A stretch of 64,000 nt of DNA from NCBI GenBank assembly GCA_019635215.1, contig JAHBZZ010000014.1:18201-82200 (forward strand), written 5' to 3'. The position numbers and the translations under genes are program-made. The notes beneath the pieces were generated by a model. That model was not told the DNA's origin and did no database searches. It was given only the letters and a program-made list of their open reading frames with translations. The stretch comes from Nitrosomonas sp. GTDB lineage: Bacteria > Pseudomonadota > Gammaproteobacteria > Burkholderiales > Nitrosomonadaceae. Shown piece after piece: positions 19,746 through 28,217 of the stretch (position 1 is the stretch's first letter; each line of letters starts with the position of its first letter).

Positions 19746-19787
19746 AGGAAGATTTCTCTTTGTCGTGTTGGATAATCAGTGAGATTA

Positions 19788-20864
19788 TCAGCGTTTTAAA
19801 AACCATTCATCGGATACAGCCGTTTCCGGAAGATGACGCGACGCTGTTTTGAATAATAGTTCCAGAACACTGTCGTTACCTGCAAAGAGGCTTGTGGTAA
19901 ATACAGTTGCTTTGACTGCGCGCCGTGTGATTTTTACCTGTGTACCTTTTTTAAAATCACGATGTTTGTTGATTTTGTTCAACGTCAATACAGCCATGCC
20001 GATCGCCCACAAGCAGAATTTGCGTATGCCTTTCTCATGCAGTGGGAGCATACAGGTGTATGTCAATGCATTTTCCAGGTGTTTTTTTGCGATGCCGATG
20101 AGATCGCCGAGACCGTCTTCAAACCGTGTGTCTGAGTAATCAGAGCGAAGGTCTCTGAGCACAAATCCATGTGTCAGGAAAATATCCTGCGGCAACCAGC
20201 AGGCACCGCGCTTGCGGTCATCCCAGATATCTTTGAGAATATTCGTCATTTGCAAACCCTGCCCGAAGGATACCGCCAGCTTCATCAGCTCAGGCTTATT
20301 GCGCTTGATTGCCTCGGAATAATCACAGAACAGTTCCGTCAGCATCTCACCGACAACACCGGCAACATAATAACAGTACAGGTTCATGGCCGGTAAATCC
20401 TTGAGACCATCCAGGGTTTCGGTATCCTGAAAATCAGCCATCCCGCGGCTCATGATACGCACACAACGCTCGAGCGCTTTGCGTTGCGCCGTATTAAAGC
20501 TGTGGGTGACGCGGATAACGGCAGGGGTGTTTTTGATTAAATCATGTTCAGCCGGAATCGTATGCTCGGAAAGCAGCGGGTAAAGCGCATTGGCAAATTG
20601 TTCTGCCGCAATGTTTCCACAGACTACTTCGGAAAACATATCGGACAATTGGCGTGTTTGATCTATGGTCAATGCATTATCGTCTTCAATTGTATCGGTA
20701 ATCCGGCACAGTAAATAAGCATTGCCGATCACCTTCCTGAGCGCCGCTGGCAATTGCGGGATAGTCAGGGCGAAAGTCCGTGACACGCCATTTAAAATTT
20801 CATCCTGATACTGTGTATCAGCTAAACTGGGCGATTGATTGATCATGATGGATACATTGAACAT
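19788..20864 (-). CDS. Squalene synthase (squalene/phytoene synthase family)
   Basis: Head-to-head prenyl transferase, predicted to join two farnesyl diphosphates towards squalene, the hopanoid precursor. The two Asp-rich Mg-binding motifs are present: DTIEDD near residue 55 and DIWDDRKRG near residue 210. Resemblance is to the single-enzyme squalene synthase branch more than to HpnC or HpnD, but that assignment is from reading only. The ATG at 20864 (358 residues) has AGG a few bases upstream; an ATG at 20846 is also possible, and the frame is open further upstream without a good start. Next to hpnA; no hpnC, hpnD, hpnE or shc in the window. Confidence 0.82.
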   Translation of the reverse strand: MFNVSIMINQSPSLADTQYQDEILNGVSRTFALTIPQLPAALRKVIGNAYLLCRITDTIEDDNALTIDQTRQLSDMFSEVVCGNIAAEQFANALYPLLSEHTIPAEHDLIKNTPAVIRVTHSFNTAQRKALERCVRIMSRGMADFQDTETLDGLKDLPAMNLYCYYVAGVVGEMLTELFCDYSEAIKRNKPELMKLAVSFGQGLQMTNILKDIWDDRKRGACWLPQDIFLTHGFVLRDLRSDYSDTRFEDGLGDLIGIAKKHLENALTYTCMLPLHEKGIRKFCLWAIGMAVLTLNKINKHRDFKKGTQVKITRRAVKATVFTTSLFAGNDSVLELLFKTASRHLPETAVSDEWFLKR

Positions 20865-20937
20865 GGAACCTGCACATATTAATATTTTCCGTTCTGGAAT
20901 TGAAACAGATTTAAAACGGTTCCAGTCTGACAAGCGG

Positions 20938-22194
20938 TTAGGTTTGCAGAATGACTTCTGATGCGGTCAGTTGGTCAATGGTTTCACGTGCCCTGATCAG
21001 GTGGACGGTGTCGCCGTCCACCATGACCTCTGCTGCACGCGGGCGGGTATTATAGTTGGAACTCATGCTCATACCGTAAGCGCCCGCCGACATGACTGCA
21101 AGGAGATCGTCCGCTTCAAGAATGAGTTTGCGGTCATGGCCGAGAAAATCACCTGTTTCGCAGACCGGACCGACAATCTGATAATTGCATAAACTGCCTT
21201 TTCTTTTCAGGATCGGTAGGATTTGATGATAGGCCTTGTACAGAGAAGGTCGCATCAGATCGTTCATGGCGGCGTCGACAATGGCAAAATGACGCTCCGG
21301 CGTATGCTTGATGTAAGCCGTACGTGTCAATAACAAACCGGCATTTCCAACCAGAGAGCGACCAGGCTCTATGAGCAGGCGCAGTTTGAGCTGGCCTAAG
21401 GTTTTACGCAGTGCGGCAACATAATCGTGTATCGAAGGCAGTGCTTCGTTTGTGTAGCGTATACCCAGGCCTCCGCCCAGATCCAGATGGGTGATGTGTA
21501 AATTTTGAGCGCATAATCGGTTCAATAAACTGACCAGTTTTTCACCCGCCTGAACAAATGGATCCAGTTCGGTCAATTGCGATCCGATGTGGCAATCTAC
21601 ACCGATAAACTGGATATGCGGAAAAATATCCGTCGATAGATAGATTTGTTCTGCTTCTTCAATCGGGATGCCGAATTTGTTTTCTTTCAATCCGGTTGAA
21701 ATGTAAGGATGTGTTCTGGCGTCAACATCGGGATTAACCCGCAGGCTGACCGGTGCAGTCTTGTTCATCGCTGCGGCAATCTGATTGAGTAATTGCAGTT
21801 CTGCGATGGATTCGACATTGAAGCACAGAATATCGGAGGCCAATGCCATACGTATTTCATCCGCCATTTTTCCGACACCGGAGAAAACAACTTTACTCGG
21901 ATCTCCGCCTGCTTTAATCACTCTTTGTAATTCGCCACCGGAAACAATGTCGAATCCGCTGCCGAGCCGCGCGAGCAAATTCAGAACAGCAAGATTCGAA
22001 TTGGCTTTTACGGCATAACAAATCAGATGGTCGTCATTTGCAAAGGCGTGCTCAAATTCATGGTAAGTTTCCGTTAAAGCCGCCCTTGAATAAACATAGC
22101 AAGGTGTGCCAAATTTTTTGGCGATGGTTTCCAGTGATACAGATTCAGCATAAAGTATGTCTTGTTGATATTCGAATTGGGGAAAATCATTCAT
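20938..22194 (-). CDS. lysA: Diaminopimelate decarboxylase
   Basis: PLP enzyme that converts meso-diaminopimelate to L-lysine, the last step of lysine synthesis. 418 residues, fold type III: the PLP lysine is Lys63 (CYAVKANSNL), the glycine-rich phosphate loop is LDLGGGLGI, and the active-site CETGDFLG and the C-terminal AGAYGMSMSSNYN are conserved. The ATG overlaps the stop of lptM by 4 bp (ATGA), indicating coupled translation; lptM-lysA adjacency is common in Proteobacteria. Confidence 0.97.
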   Translation of the reverse strand: MNDFPQFEYQQDILYAESVSLETIAKKFGTPCYVYSRAALTETYHEFEHAFANDDHLICYAVKANSNLAVLNLLARLGSGFDIVSGGELQRVIKAGGDPSKVVFSGVGKMADEIRMALASDILCFNVESIAELQLLNQIAAAMNKTAPVSLRVNPDVDARTHPYISTGLKENKFGIPIEEAEQIYLSTDIFPHIQFIGVDCHIGSQLTELDPFVQAGEKLVSLLNRLCAQNLHITHLDLGGGLGIRYTNEALPSIHDYVAALRKTLGQLKLRLLIEPGRSLVGNAGLLLTRTAYIKHTPERHFAIVDAAMNDLMRPSLYKAYHQILPILKRKGSLCNYQIVGPVCETGDFLGHDRKLILEADDLLAVMSAGAYGMSMSSNYNTRPRAAEVMVDGDTVHLIRARETIDQLTASEVILQT

Positions 22195-22370
22195 TTTTCG
22201 TTTTCATCTTTCATAGTGGCGGCTGCAGGTGGCGTTGTCGGCGTCATTGATACCGTAGGTACTTCGGTATCCGGTATATAAAGCGGACCCTTGTTGCCGC
22301 AGGCTGCCAGTAAAATCAGTGTAAAAATGGCAATAGCAGGTATGAACGTTAATCGCATCAACAAACGCAC
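22191..22370 (-). CDS. lptM: LptM (YifL-type) lipoprotein
   Basis: Small lipoprotein; in E. coli LptM helps the LPS translocon LptDE mature. The lipobox LAAC is followed by the family hallmark GNKGPLY, then a Pro/Thr-rich tail; 59 residues. The start is set by the ribosome-binding site: AAGGAG (22378-22383) is 7 nt before GTG 22370, whereas the ATG at 22358 lies 19 nt away and the upstream frame has no site. Overlaps lysA by 4 bp. The upstream 200 bp contain no gene and should hold the promoter. Confidence 0.85.
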   Translation of the reverse strand: MRLLMRLTFIPAIAIFTLILLAACGNKGPLYIPDTEVPTVSMTPTTPPAAATMKDENEK

Positions 22371-22576
22371 AGAAACTCTCCTTAAATTGTCAGATTCGGA
22401 TATTCGCATAAGCAATATCAGGATTCGCTTACCTTGTCATTATATTAATACCATTGACGCGTGTTGCCGTCAGACCGTGAAAATTGCCCGTGCTGTCAAT
22501 GGGGCATTATAAACAAAAGCAGAGGGTGTATGGACTGAACATCCAATTTTTCGGCTAAACGATAATCAACAGTAGG

Positions 22577-23197
22577 CTAGAAGTTGTCCACTGCAGAATT
22601 CAGCCATTCGACAAGTTCATTCATCAGCCGGTTGCTTGCGATGGTAAAACTGTCTACTGCACCGGCAGCATCGGCGGTTGCTGTTGCGTGGGACGTGCTG
22701 AAGATTTTCTGGGCAACCAGTCGGTGCGCATTGTTGACGAGGCTTGCACGGAAGCGTATGGATACATAACTGTCTGACAATGTGTTGAAGATCTGTGAAA
22801 ACTCTTCAATCTCGATGTGTAATTCATATTCCACGATAGCGACACTGCTGTCTTTGATGACCAGATGATGCGTATCAGCCGCAATTTTCTGCTTGATTTG
22901 CTGCGTCAGCAGAAATGCGGGTGGGGAAGACCATCGGCTGTTGGCGTAAGTATAGGATTGCGCAGCATTATGATAGGCGAGACGATAATGTATGGCCGGC
23001 GTATCCAGCCATGAAGGCGCTGTGATCTGCGGGATAAGTATTTTTTTTCCGTTTTTGACGATGTGCTGTTCCGGTCGTTCTACTGGTGAAGGGGCGTAAA
23101 CGGCAAAATTGTAAATTGCCGTGGAGGAATCCGGTTTGGGTATGACAGTGCATCCTGTCAGTAGCAGTAATCCAAGAATGACGGTTGATTTTTTCAT
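22577..23197 (-). CDS. ABC-type lipid transport auxiliary lipoprotein (PqiC/LptE-like fold family)
   Basis: 206-residue lipoprotein with lipobox LLTGC (Cys at about 16). It belongs to the family of auxiliary components that accompany MCE/Mla transporters (PqiC-like): conserved LDTPAIHYRLAY-type strand, then an alternating strand-helix domain. Probably outer-membrane anchored, helping move phospholipid between the MCE protein and the outer membrane. Its ATG overlaps the stop of the MCE gene by 4 bp (ATGA), and it is the last gene of the four-gene transporter operon. Confidence 0.82.
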   Translation of the reverse strand: MKKSTVILGLLLLTGCTVIPKPDSSTAIYNFAVYAPSPVERPEQHIVKNGKKILIPQITAPSWLDTPAIHYRLAYHNAAQSYTYANSRWSSPPAFLLTQQIKQKIAADTHHLVIKDSSVAIVEYELHIEIEEFSQIFNTLSDSYVSIRFRASLVNNAHRLVAQKIFSTSHATATADAAGAVDSFTIASNRLMNELVEWLNSAVDNF

Positions 23198-24096
23198 CGA
23201 CTTTTTCCCGAAGGTGCAATAAAACCATCTTCACCGGGGCCGGGTAGAGATGGTGGTCGCCCGAATAAAAGCATCTGGGGGTTTTCTTCCAACTGCTGCA
23301 GAATGCGATCCAGGCTTTGTGAGTTGCGCATCAGGCCGTTACTGACTCTGCGCAGTTCCGGAATAGTGGTTGCCATTTCCTGCGCCGTTGTTGCCAAGCT
23401 GTCGATGATGCCGCCCTGTTCATTCACTTTTCGCATGGATAAATTGATTTCGGTAAGTAGATCGTCCAAATGCCCGACCAGAATGCTGGATTCCCGAGTC
23501 AAATGTGTAAATGATTCGAATCCGGGCTGTACATTATGCGCGATATCGTCAAAGTTTCGGGTTACTTTTTCAATGTTTCGCAGTATGTTTGAAACCTGCT
23601 CCTGATTATCATCATTGAGCAATTGGTGTACTTTGATGACCAGTTCATTGACATTATTGAGAATATTCTGGCCATAGCCGGTAACCTCGTCTAGCAGCGA
23701 AGGACGCATTGGAATTTGCGCTTCTTCGGGCAGCGTATCCGGAGAAATTTTAGCATCGTTTCTGAGCTGTAAATACGCCAGCCCGGTAATGCCCTGATAG
23801 CCCAGTTGCGCATAAATATTTTTGGGTAGTTTGATATTGCCGTCAATCGCGATATCGATAATAATCTGCTGCCCGTTTTCAGGATCAAAATAAATACGAT
23901 TGACTTTGCCGATATTGACGCCACGGTAATAGACGGATGCCTGCAGACTCAGCCCGGTGATCGATTCCTGGGTAACCACCCGATAGTGATGATAATCGAT
24001 TGCGTCACCTTTAAACCATTGGGCGACAACAAGTGCAGCGGCGCCCAGACAAATGACAAAAAGACCTGCCATAAGGGCATGTGCCCGGTTTTCCAT
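23194..24096 (-). CDS. mlaD: MlaD-family MCE protein
   Basis: Periplasmic lipid-binding subunit anchored in the inner membrane. A single N-terminal helix (HALMAGLFVICLGAAALVVAQWF) precedes the MCE domain (about 38-115, with VYYRGVNIGKVNRIYFDP and GYQGITGLAYLQL) and a long C-terminal helical region (about 130-280). In this family such tails form an extended hydrophobic channel. AGGGAA lies 7 nt before the ATG. Third gene of the transporter operon. The symbol means MlaD-like: the longer helical tail and the lipoprotein partner also resemble PqiB/YebT-type systems with a single MCE domain. Confidence 0.87.
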   Translation of the reverse strand: MENRAHALMAGLFVICLGAAALVVAQWFKGDAIDYHHYRVVTQESITGLSLQASVYYRGVNIGKVNRIYFDPENGQQIIIDIAIDGNIKLPKNIYAQLGYQGITGLAYLQLRNDAKISPDTLPEEAQIPMRPSLLDEVTGYGQNILNNVNELVIKVHQLLNDDNQEQVSNILRNIEKVTRNFDDIAHNVQPGFESFTHLTRESSILVGHLDDLLTEINLSMRKVNEQGGIIDSLATTAQEMATTIPELRRVSNGLMRNSQSLDRILQQLEENPQMLLFGRPPSLPGPGEDGFIAPSGKSR

Positions 24097-24098
24097 GA

Positions 24099-24875
24099 TT
24101 ATTCCCTGTTATCGATGAGTGGATGTTTATTGCGCATTGTCTTGAAAAAATTTGCGATGAAAGGATGAGGGTAGTGGCATATCTCCGCAAGCGTGCCTGC
24201 CGCGACAACCTTTCGATCAGCCAGTACCGCGATACGGTCTGACAAGGCAATCAGCGTATCAATATCATGTGTTACCATCACTATGGTTAAATCCAGTTCA
24301 CGGCGCATATCCAGAATCAGTTGTACGAAGCTTTCGCTCAATTCAGGATCCAGCCCGGCCGTGGGCTCGTCCAGAAACAATAACTCCGGATCCAATGCAA
24401 TTGCCCGTGCCAGTGACACGCGTTTGATCATGCCGCCGGATAAATTAGCCGGCATTTTGTACGCATGCTCCGGTTCGATGGCGACCATACTCAACTTGGT
24501 TAGTACGAGATTATGGATCGTTCGCTCATCCAGCACACGCAGTTCACGCATCGGCAGTGCGACATTGTCGTAAACAGTCAATGCGCTGAACAAGGCGCCT
24601 TGTTGAAATAATACACCGGTACGGTTACGAATGCTTTTACTGGATGCAACATCACAATTATAGCGTGCACTTCCAAAAATTTTGACGCTCCCGTGCGTCG
24701 GTTTTTCAAGACCCAGCATCTGGCGCAGCAGTGTTGTTTTACCACTGCCTGAACCGCCGACAAGCGTCAATATTTCTCCTCGTTTGACACGTAGATCCAG
24801 ATTCTGGTGAACGACATGCTGGCCAAATTGGGTGTGCAGTCCTTCAATTTCGATGATAAATGGTGTGTCATCCAT
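24099..24875 (-). CDS. mlaF: MlaF-like ABC transporter ATP-binding protein
   Basis: ATPase of the lipid transporter. Walker A GGSGSGKTTLL, signature NLSGGMIKRVSLARA (Met and Ile after the GG, as in the Mla group), Walker B LLFLDEPTAGLDP, and the switch His in MVTHD. The ATG at 24875 follows the permease stop by 4 nt and gives 258 residues, which matches the family; an ATG at 24899 would overlap the permease, and neither has a Shine-Dalgarno sequence, suggesting coupling to permease translation. Ends 2 bp before the MCE gene. Confidence 0.9.
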   Translation of the reverse strand: MDDTPFIIEIEGLHTQFGQHVVHQNLDLRVKRGEILTLVGGSGSGKTTLLRQMLGLEKPTHGSVKIFGSARYNCDVASSKSIRNRTGVLFQQGALFSALTVYDNVALPMRELRVLDERTIHNLVLTKLSMVAIEPEHAYKMPANLSGGMIKRVSLARAIALDPELLFLDEPTAGLDPELSESFVQLILDMRRELDLTIVMVTHDIDTLIALSDRIAVLADRKVVAAGTLAEICHYPHPFIANFFKTMRNKHPLIDNRE

Positions 24876-24879
24876 AGCG

Positions 24880-26013
24880 TTACTTGATGATACCGACATC
24901 TGAAAAAACAATTGCGAAAATGGCGTCGATGATGATAACGATTGTAATGGATGTAACAACCGATGTCGTTGTGCCTTCACCGAGGCTTTCGGTATTTGGC
25001 CTGATTCTCAGGCCGAAATGACAGGCAATCAACGCGATGGCCATACCGCAGACGGCGCCTTTTCCAAGCCCCAGCCACAGATTTCCAATCGGCACCGACT
25101 CAGGCAGCGTATGCACAAAATAATGGTAACTGAGGCCCAGCTGGATTTCAGCGGCAACCATTCCGCCGATCAGCGCGATGGCGCTTGTCCAGAGCACAAG
25201 GAGCGGCATGGCGAGTCCCAGACCGATGATTTTGGGAAAAATCAAACGTTGACTATGCTGGATGCCCATCACAGTCAGTGCGTCGAGTTCCTGCGTGACA
25301 CGCATGACCCCGAGTTGTGCTGTCATCGATGAGCCGGAGCGGCCGGCGACCAGAATGGCGGCCAGCAGAGGCCCCAGTTCCCGGATAATGCTGATACCGA
25401 GAATGTTGACGATAAAAATGTCCGCGCCAAACATCTGCAATTGCTCGGAGGAGAGATAACTCAAGACGATTCCGATCAGGAACCCGACCAGCGCGGTTAT
25501 TCCCAAAGCCTGCATGCCGGTACGGTATAAATTGGCGGAGATTTCGCGCCATGGAATCAGAGCGGGATGGCGCAAAAAAAACAGACTGTCCAGTGCGAGC
25601 TGACCAACCATCATGATCATACCGAGCAGGTTTTCCCATAATAATAAAAACTGTCCGCCGATCGCCTGTATCGGCCAGAATGGGCTTTTTTTTCTGGATT
25701 CGGGTATTTCTGCAGGCAGATTTTCGATGCGCCTGAGCATTTTTTCATGTTCCGGGCGCAGGATTAAACGGTTCGGCCGTTTGGCACACCAGGCGTTCCA
25801 CAGCAGTACAATGCCCGCAGTATCCATGTGCTGGATCTGACTCAGATCCCAGCATATATCAGTGTTCCGGGCATGCCGGGAAAGCTCTCCGGACAACTGC
25901 CCGAATTTTTTATCCAGTGCGGCCAGCGTCAGATTGCCCGTGAGAACGAGGCGTTGAGAAGCGCCATCATCGACAAGTTGATACCAGTCGCTAACCGATT
26001 GTTGTGTGTTCAT
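24880..26013 (-). CDS. mlaE: MlaE-like lipid ABC permease with fused N-terminal STAS domain
   Basis: Inner-membrane permease of the transporter. Residues about 1-105 form a STAS-like domain (DICWDLSQIQHMDTAGIVLL), the fold that in E. coli is the separate protein MlaB; residues about 110-377 are an MlaE/YrbE permease with five or so helices, the conserved ELGPLLAAILVAGRSGSSMTA and LGLGKGAVCGM regions. The fusion makes a separate mlaB unnecessary, and none is seen. First gene of the operon permease-ATPase-MCE-lipoprotein. No clear ribosome-binding site before the ATG. Confidence 0.9.
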   Translation of the reverse strand: MNTQQSVSDWYQLVDDGASQRLVLTGNLTLAALDKKFGQLSGELSRHARNTDICWDLSQIQHMDTAGIVLLWNAWCAKRPNRLILRPEHEKMLRRIENLPAEIPESRKKSPFWPIQAIGGQFLLLWENLLGMIMMVGQLALDSLFFLRHPALIPWREISANLYRTGMQALGITALVGFLIGIVLSYLSSEQLQMFGADIFIVNILGISIIRELGPLLAAILVAGRSGSSMTAQLGVMRVTQELDALTVMGIQHSQRLIFPKIIGLGLAMPLLVLWTSAIALIGGMVAAEIQLGLSYHYFVHTLPESVPIGNLWLGLGKGAVCGMAIALIACHFGLRIRPNTESLGEGTTTSVVTSITIVIIIDAIFAIVFSDVGIIK

Positions 26014-26181
26014 AGGCAGTGCGGTCGCAGTCTGACTTTTTGATGCATAAGACGCTGAAAAGGGTAAAAAAGGCTTTTTCGTGCATGCGCTATTACGGAC
26101 GCATACTGTATATCAATTAACCTGCTGACTTCAAATAATTTCTGGAATTCTGAAAAGGAAAGATAAAAATGGTCGCAGAAG

Positions 26182-27759
26182 TTACCGTGCCTGTGCCATC
26201 TCAGTCCGGGATAACGCAGGATTGGTGGCAAAGTAATTCCGGATGCCGGAAAAAATCGCAGTCGCCATTTTGTTTTGATAAGTCTTGTTAATCAATTTCT
26301 TTTCTTCATGCGGATTGGTGATGAAAGCGGTTTCAACCAGAATGGAGGGAATGTCGGGCGATTTCAGCACGACAAAACCAGCCTGCTCGACCGTTTTTTT
26401 ATGTAATTGATTAATTCGGCCGATTTCCTGCAACACTAACTCCGCCAGCTTGACGCTGTCGTTAATTGTGGCACTCATCGATAAATCCAGAATAATCTCA
26501 CGCATATCACCCGATTTGCTAGCAATATCCACACCGCCAACCAGATGGTTGCTCGAATGATTGGCCTGTTTGGCGAGCCAGCTTGCAGTCGTCGATGTAG
26601 CACCGTGTTCTGACAACGTGTAAACCGAAGAACCTCTCGGATGCACCTTTTCACTGCCGTCGGCATGAATGGAAACGAACAGATCGGCCTTGTGCTTGCG
26701 CGCTATGGCCTGGCGTTGATTAAGATTCAGGTAATAGTCGCCATTACGCGTCAGGATGGCACGCATGTTCGGTTCTTTATCAATGATCGATTTAAGTTTT
26801 CTGGAAATGGCGAGCGTAATATCCTTTTCTTTCGTACCTTTGCCATTTTTGGCGATTGCGCCCGGATCGTGGCCACCGTGTCCCGGATCGATGGCAATGG
26901 TGATGATTCTTTGTGCCGCAGGCGTTTGTGTCCGGGACTGAGATTGAGCAGGCTTGCGCAACTGCGCCGCTGCATAGCTTTCCGGATAATTCCGTGCGAT
27001 TATCTGTGGCGCAGCGTTTTGTGCCTGTTGCGGTTGATGTATCTGTTGTGTTTGTTGTACCTGTGGAGACTGTTCTGACTGCTGTTGTTGCGGGCGCGAT
27101 GGCTTCGGCGGCAGGGGTGGTCGTGCCGAGAGCGTAGGGTTAATCAGTGTGGCCACCAGATGGTCGAGTGCATCGGTTTCGCGGATTGTTTTACGGGTGG
27201 TGGGCGATGTTTTTTGATGATGCTTGTGATCATTTTCAACAACAGCTGCTTTGTCCGGATGATAAATATCCAGTATTAATTGATAACCATGGTCGTTTTT
27301 AGGATCTATGACAGCCGTGCGTGGCACAACATCAGCCTTGAGATCCAATACTACACGAATGATATGCGGTTGAAACCGGCCATAACGGATACGTTCAATG
27401 TGGGGGTCAGCCGGGCTGATTTTGCCGGGTAAGGATTTGATGGCATCATTGAGCGGAATATTGATCAGATCGACGACGATGCGGCCCGGATTACTCAGTA
27501 TACTTAATTCGTACTGTATCGGCCTGCGGGACTCTAGAGTGATACGTGTATAGTCCCCGGTCAGTGCGACGCGCGCTGTAGTAATGCCGGTGCCTGAAGC
27601 CGAAACAGGGGAGCTGTTCAGCGAAAACAGAAAAAACAGACAAATCAGGAAGACGGCCCAGTACTGAAAATGGCGTGCGGCAATGATATGCAATGCAGTA
27701 GCGTTGCTGAACGTCATTGCGATTATATTTCTGCTTGTCTCGGCCATTGCTGTAGACAT
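26182..27759 (-). CDS. amiC: N-acetylmuramoyl-L-alanine amidase, AmiC type
   Basis: Cleaves the amide between N-acetylmuramic acid and the stem peptide during daughter-cell separation. Layout: N-terminal signal anchor (about 33-55), AMIN targeting domain (about 60-160, VDLINIPL), a Gln/Pro-rich linker (about 205-280), and the zinc Amidase_3 domain (about 290-510) with DPGHGGHDPGAI, SIHADG and the catalytic Glu in ILVETAFITN. The ATG at 27759 has AGGAG 4-5 nt upstream but makes the gene overlap tsaE by 37 bp; an ATG at 27717 just after the tsaE stop is the alternative. The tsaE-amiC order is common in Proteobacteria. Confidence 0.92.
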   Translation of the reverse strand: MSTAMAETSRNIIAMTFSNATALHIIAARHFQYWAVFLICLFFLFSLNSSPVSASGTGITTARVALTGDYTRITLESRRPIQYELSILSNPGRIVVDLINIPLNDAIKSLPGKISPADPHIERIRYGRFQPHIIRVVLDLKADVVPRTAVIDPKNDHGYQLILDIYHPDKAAVVENDHKHHQKTSPTTRKTIRETDALDHLVATLINPTLSARPPLPPKPSRPQQQQSEQSPQVQQTQQIHQPQQAQNAAPQIIARNYPESYAAAQLRKPAQSQSRTQTPAAQRIITIAIDPGHGGHDPGAIAKNGKGTKEKDITLAISRKLKSIIDKEPNMRAILTRNGDYYLNLNQRQAIARKHKADLFVSIHADGSEKVHPRGSSVYTLSEHGATSTTASWLAKQANHSSNHLVGGVDIASKSGDMREIILDLSMSATINDSVKLAELVLQEIGRINQLHKKTVEQAGFVVLKSPDIPSILVETAFITNPHEEKKLINKTYQNKMATAIFSGIRNYFATNPALSRTEMAQAR

Positions 27760-28217
27760 TGTTCTCCTGTTCGGGTATTAGCGAAAATGGTAACGTTCCG
27801 GCCGGATTCAAGAATCTGAAGATTGATTGTGATATCTGCTTCGGGCAGCAGCCCTGATGCTTTTTCCGGCCATTCAATCAGGCAAATCGAGTGTGCGTTG
27901 AAGTGCTCCCGGAAGCCTGCCTCTTCCCATTCATAGGGATCATTGAAACGATAAAAATCAAAGTGATACAAGTATAACCTAGAAAAATTATAGATTTCAA
28001 CTAAATTATAAGTGGGACTTTTGACTGCCTGTTGATGGCCGAGTCCGTGTAAAATACCGCGCACCAGCGTCGTTTTACCGGCGCCCAGATTACCGTTGAG
28101 AAAAACGATCAGTCCGGGCTGTAAAACAGCTGCGATTTTTTTACCCAGAGCCAGTGTATCTGCCTCATTGGCAAGAAAAAAAGTTAAGTCTGAATCTGAA
28201 TGATGAGTACCGCGCAA
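27723..28217 (-). CDS. tsaE: tRNA threonylcarbamoyladenosine biosynthesis ATPase TsaE
   Basis: P-loop ATPase that activates the TsaBD complex making t6A37 in tRNA. Walker A GNLGAGKT (42-49), then LVRGILHGLG, SPTYNLV and YHFDFYR, all family signatures. No ATG or GTG is available near the conserved start; TTG at 28217 has a perfect AGGAGG 7 nt upstream and gives 164 residues, so it is almost certainly the start. The first codons overlap the 5' end of the divergent queG frame. Confidence 0.93.
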   Translation of the reverse strand: MRGTHHSDSDLTFFLANEADTLALGKKIAAVLQPGLIVFLNGNLGAGKTTLVRGILHGLGHQQAVKSPTYNLVEIYNFSRLYLYHFDFYRFNDPYEWEEAGFREHFNAHSICLIEWPEKASGLLPEADITINLQILESGRNVTIFANTRTGEQCLQQWPRQAEI

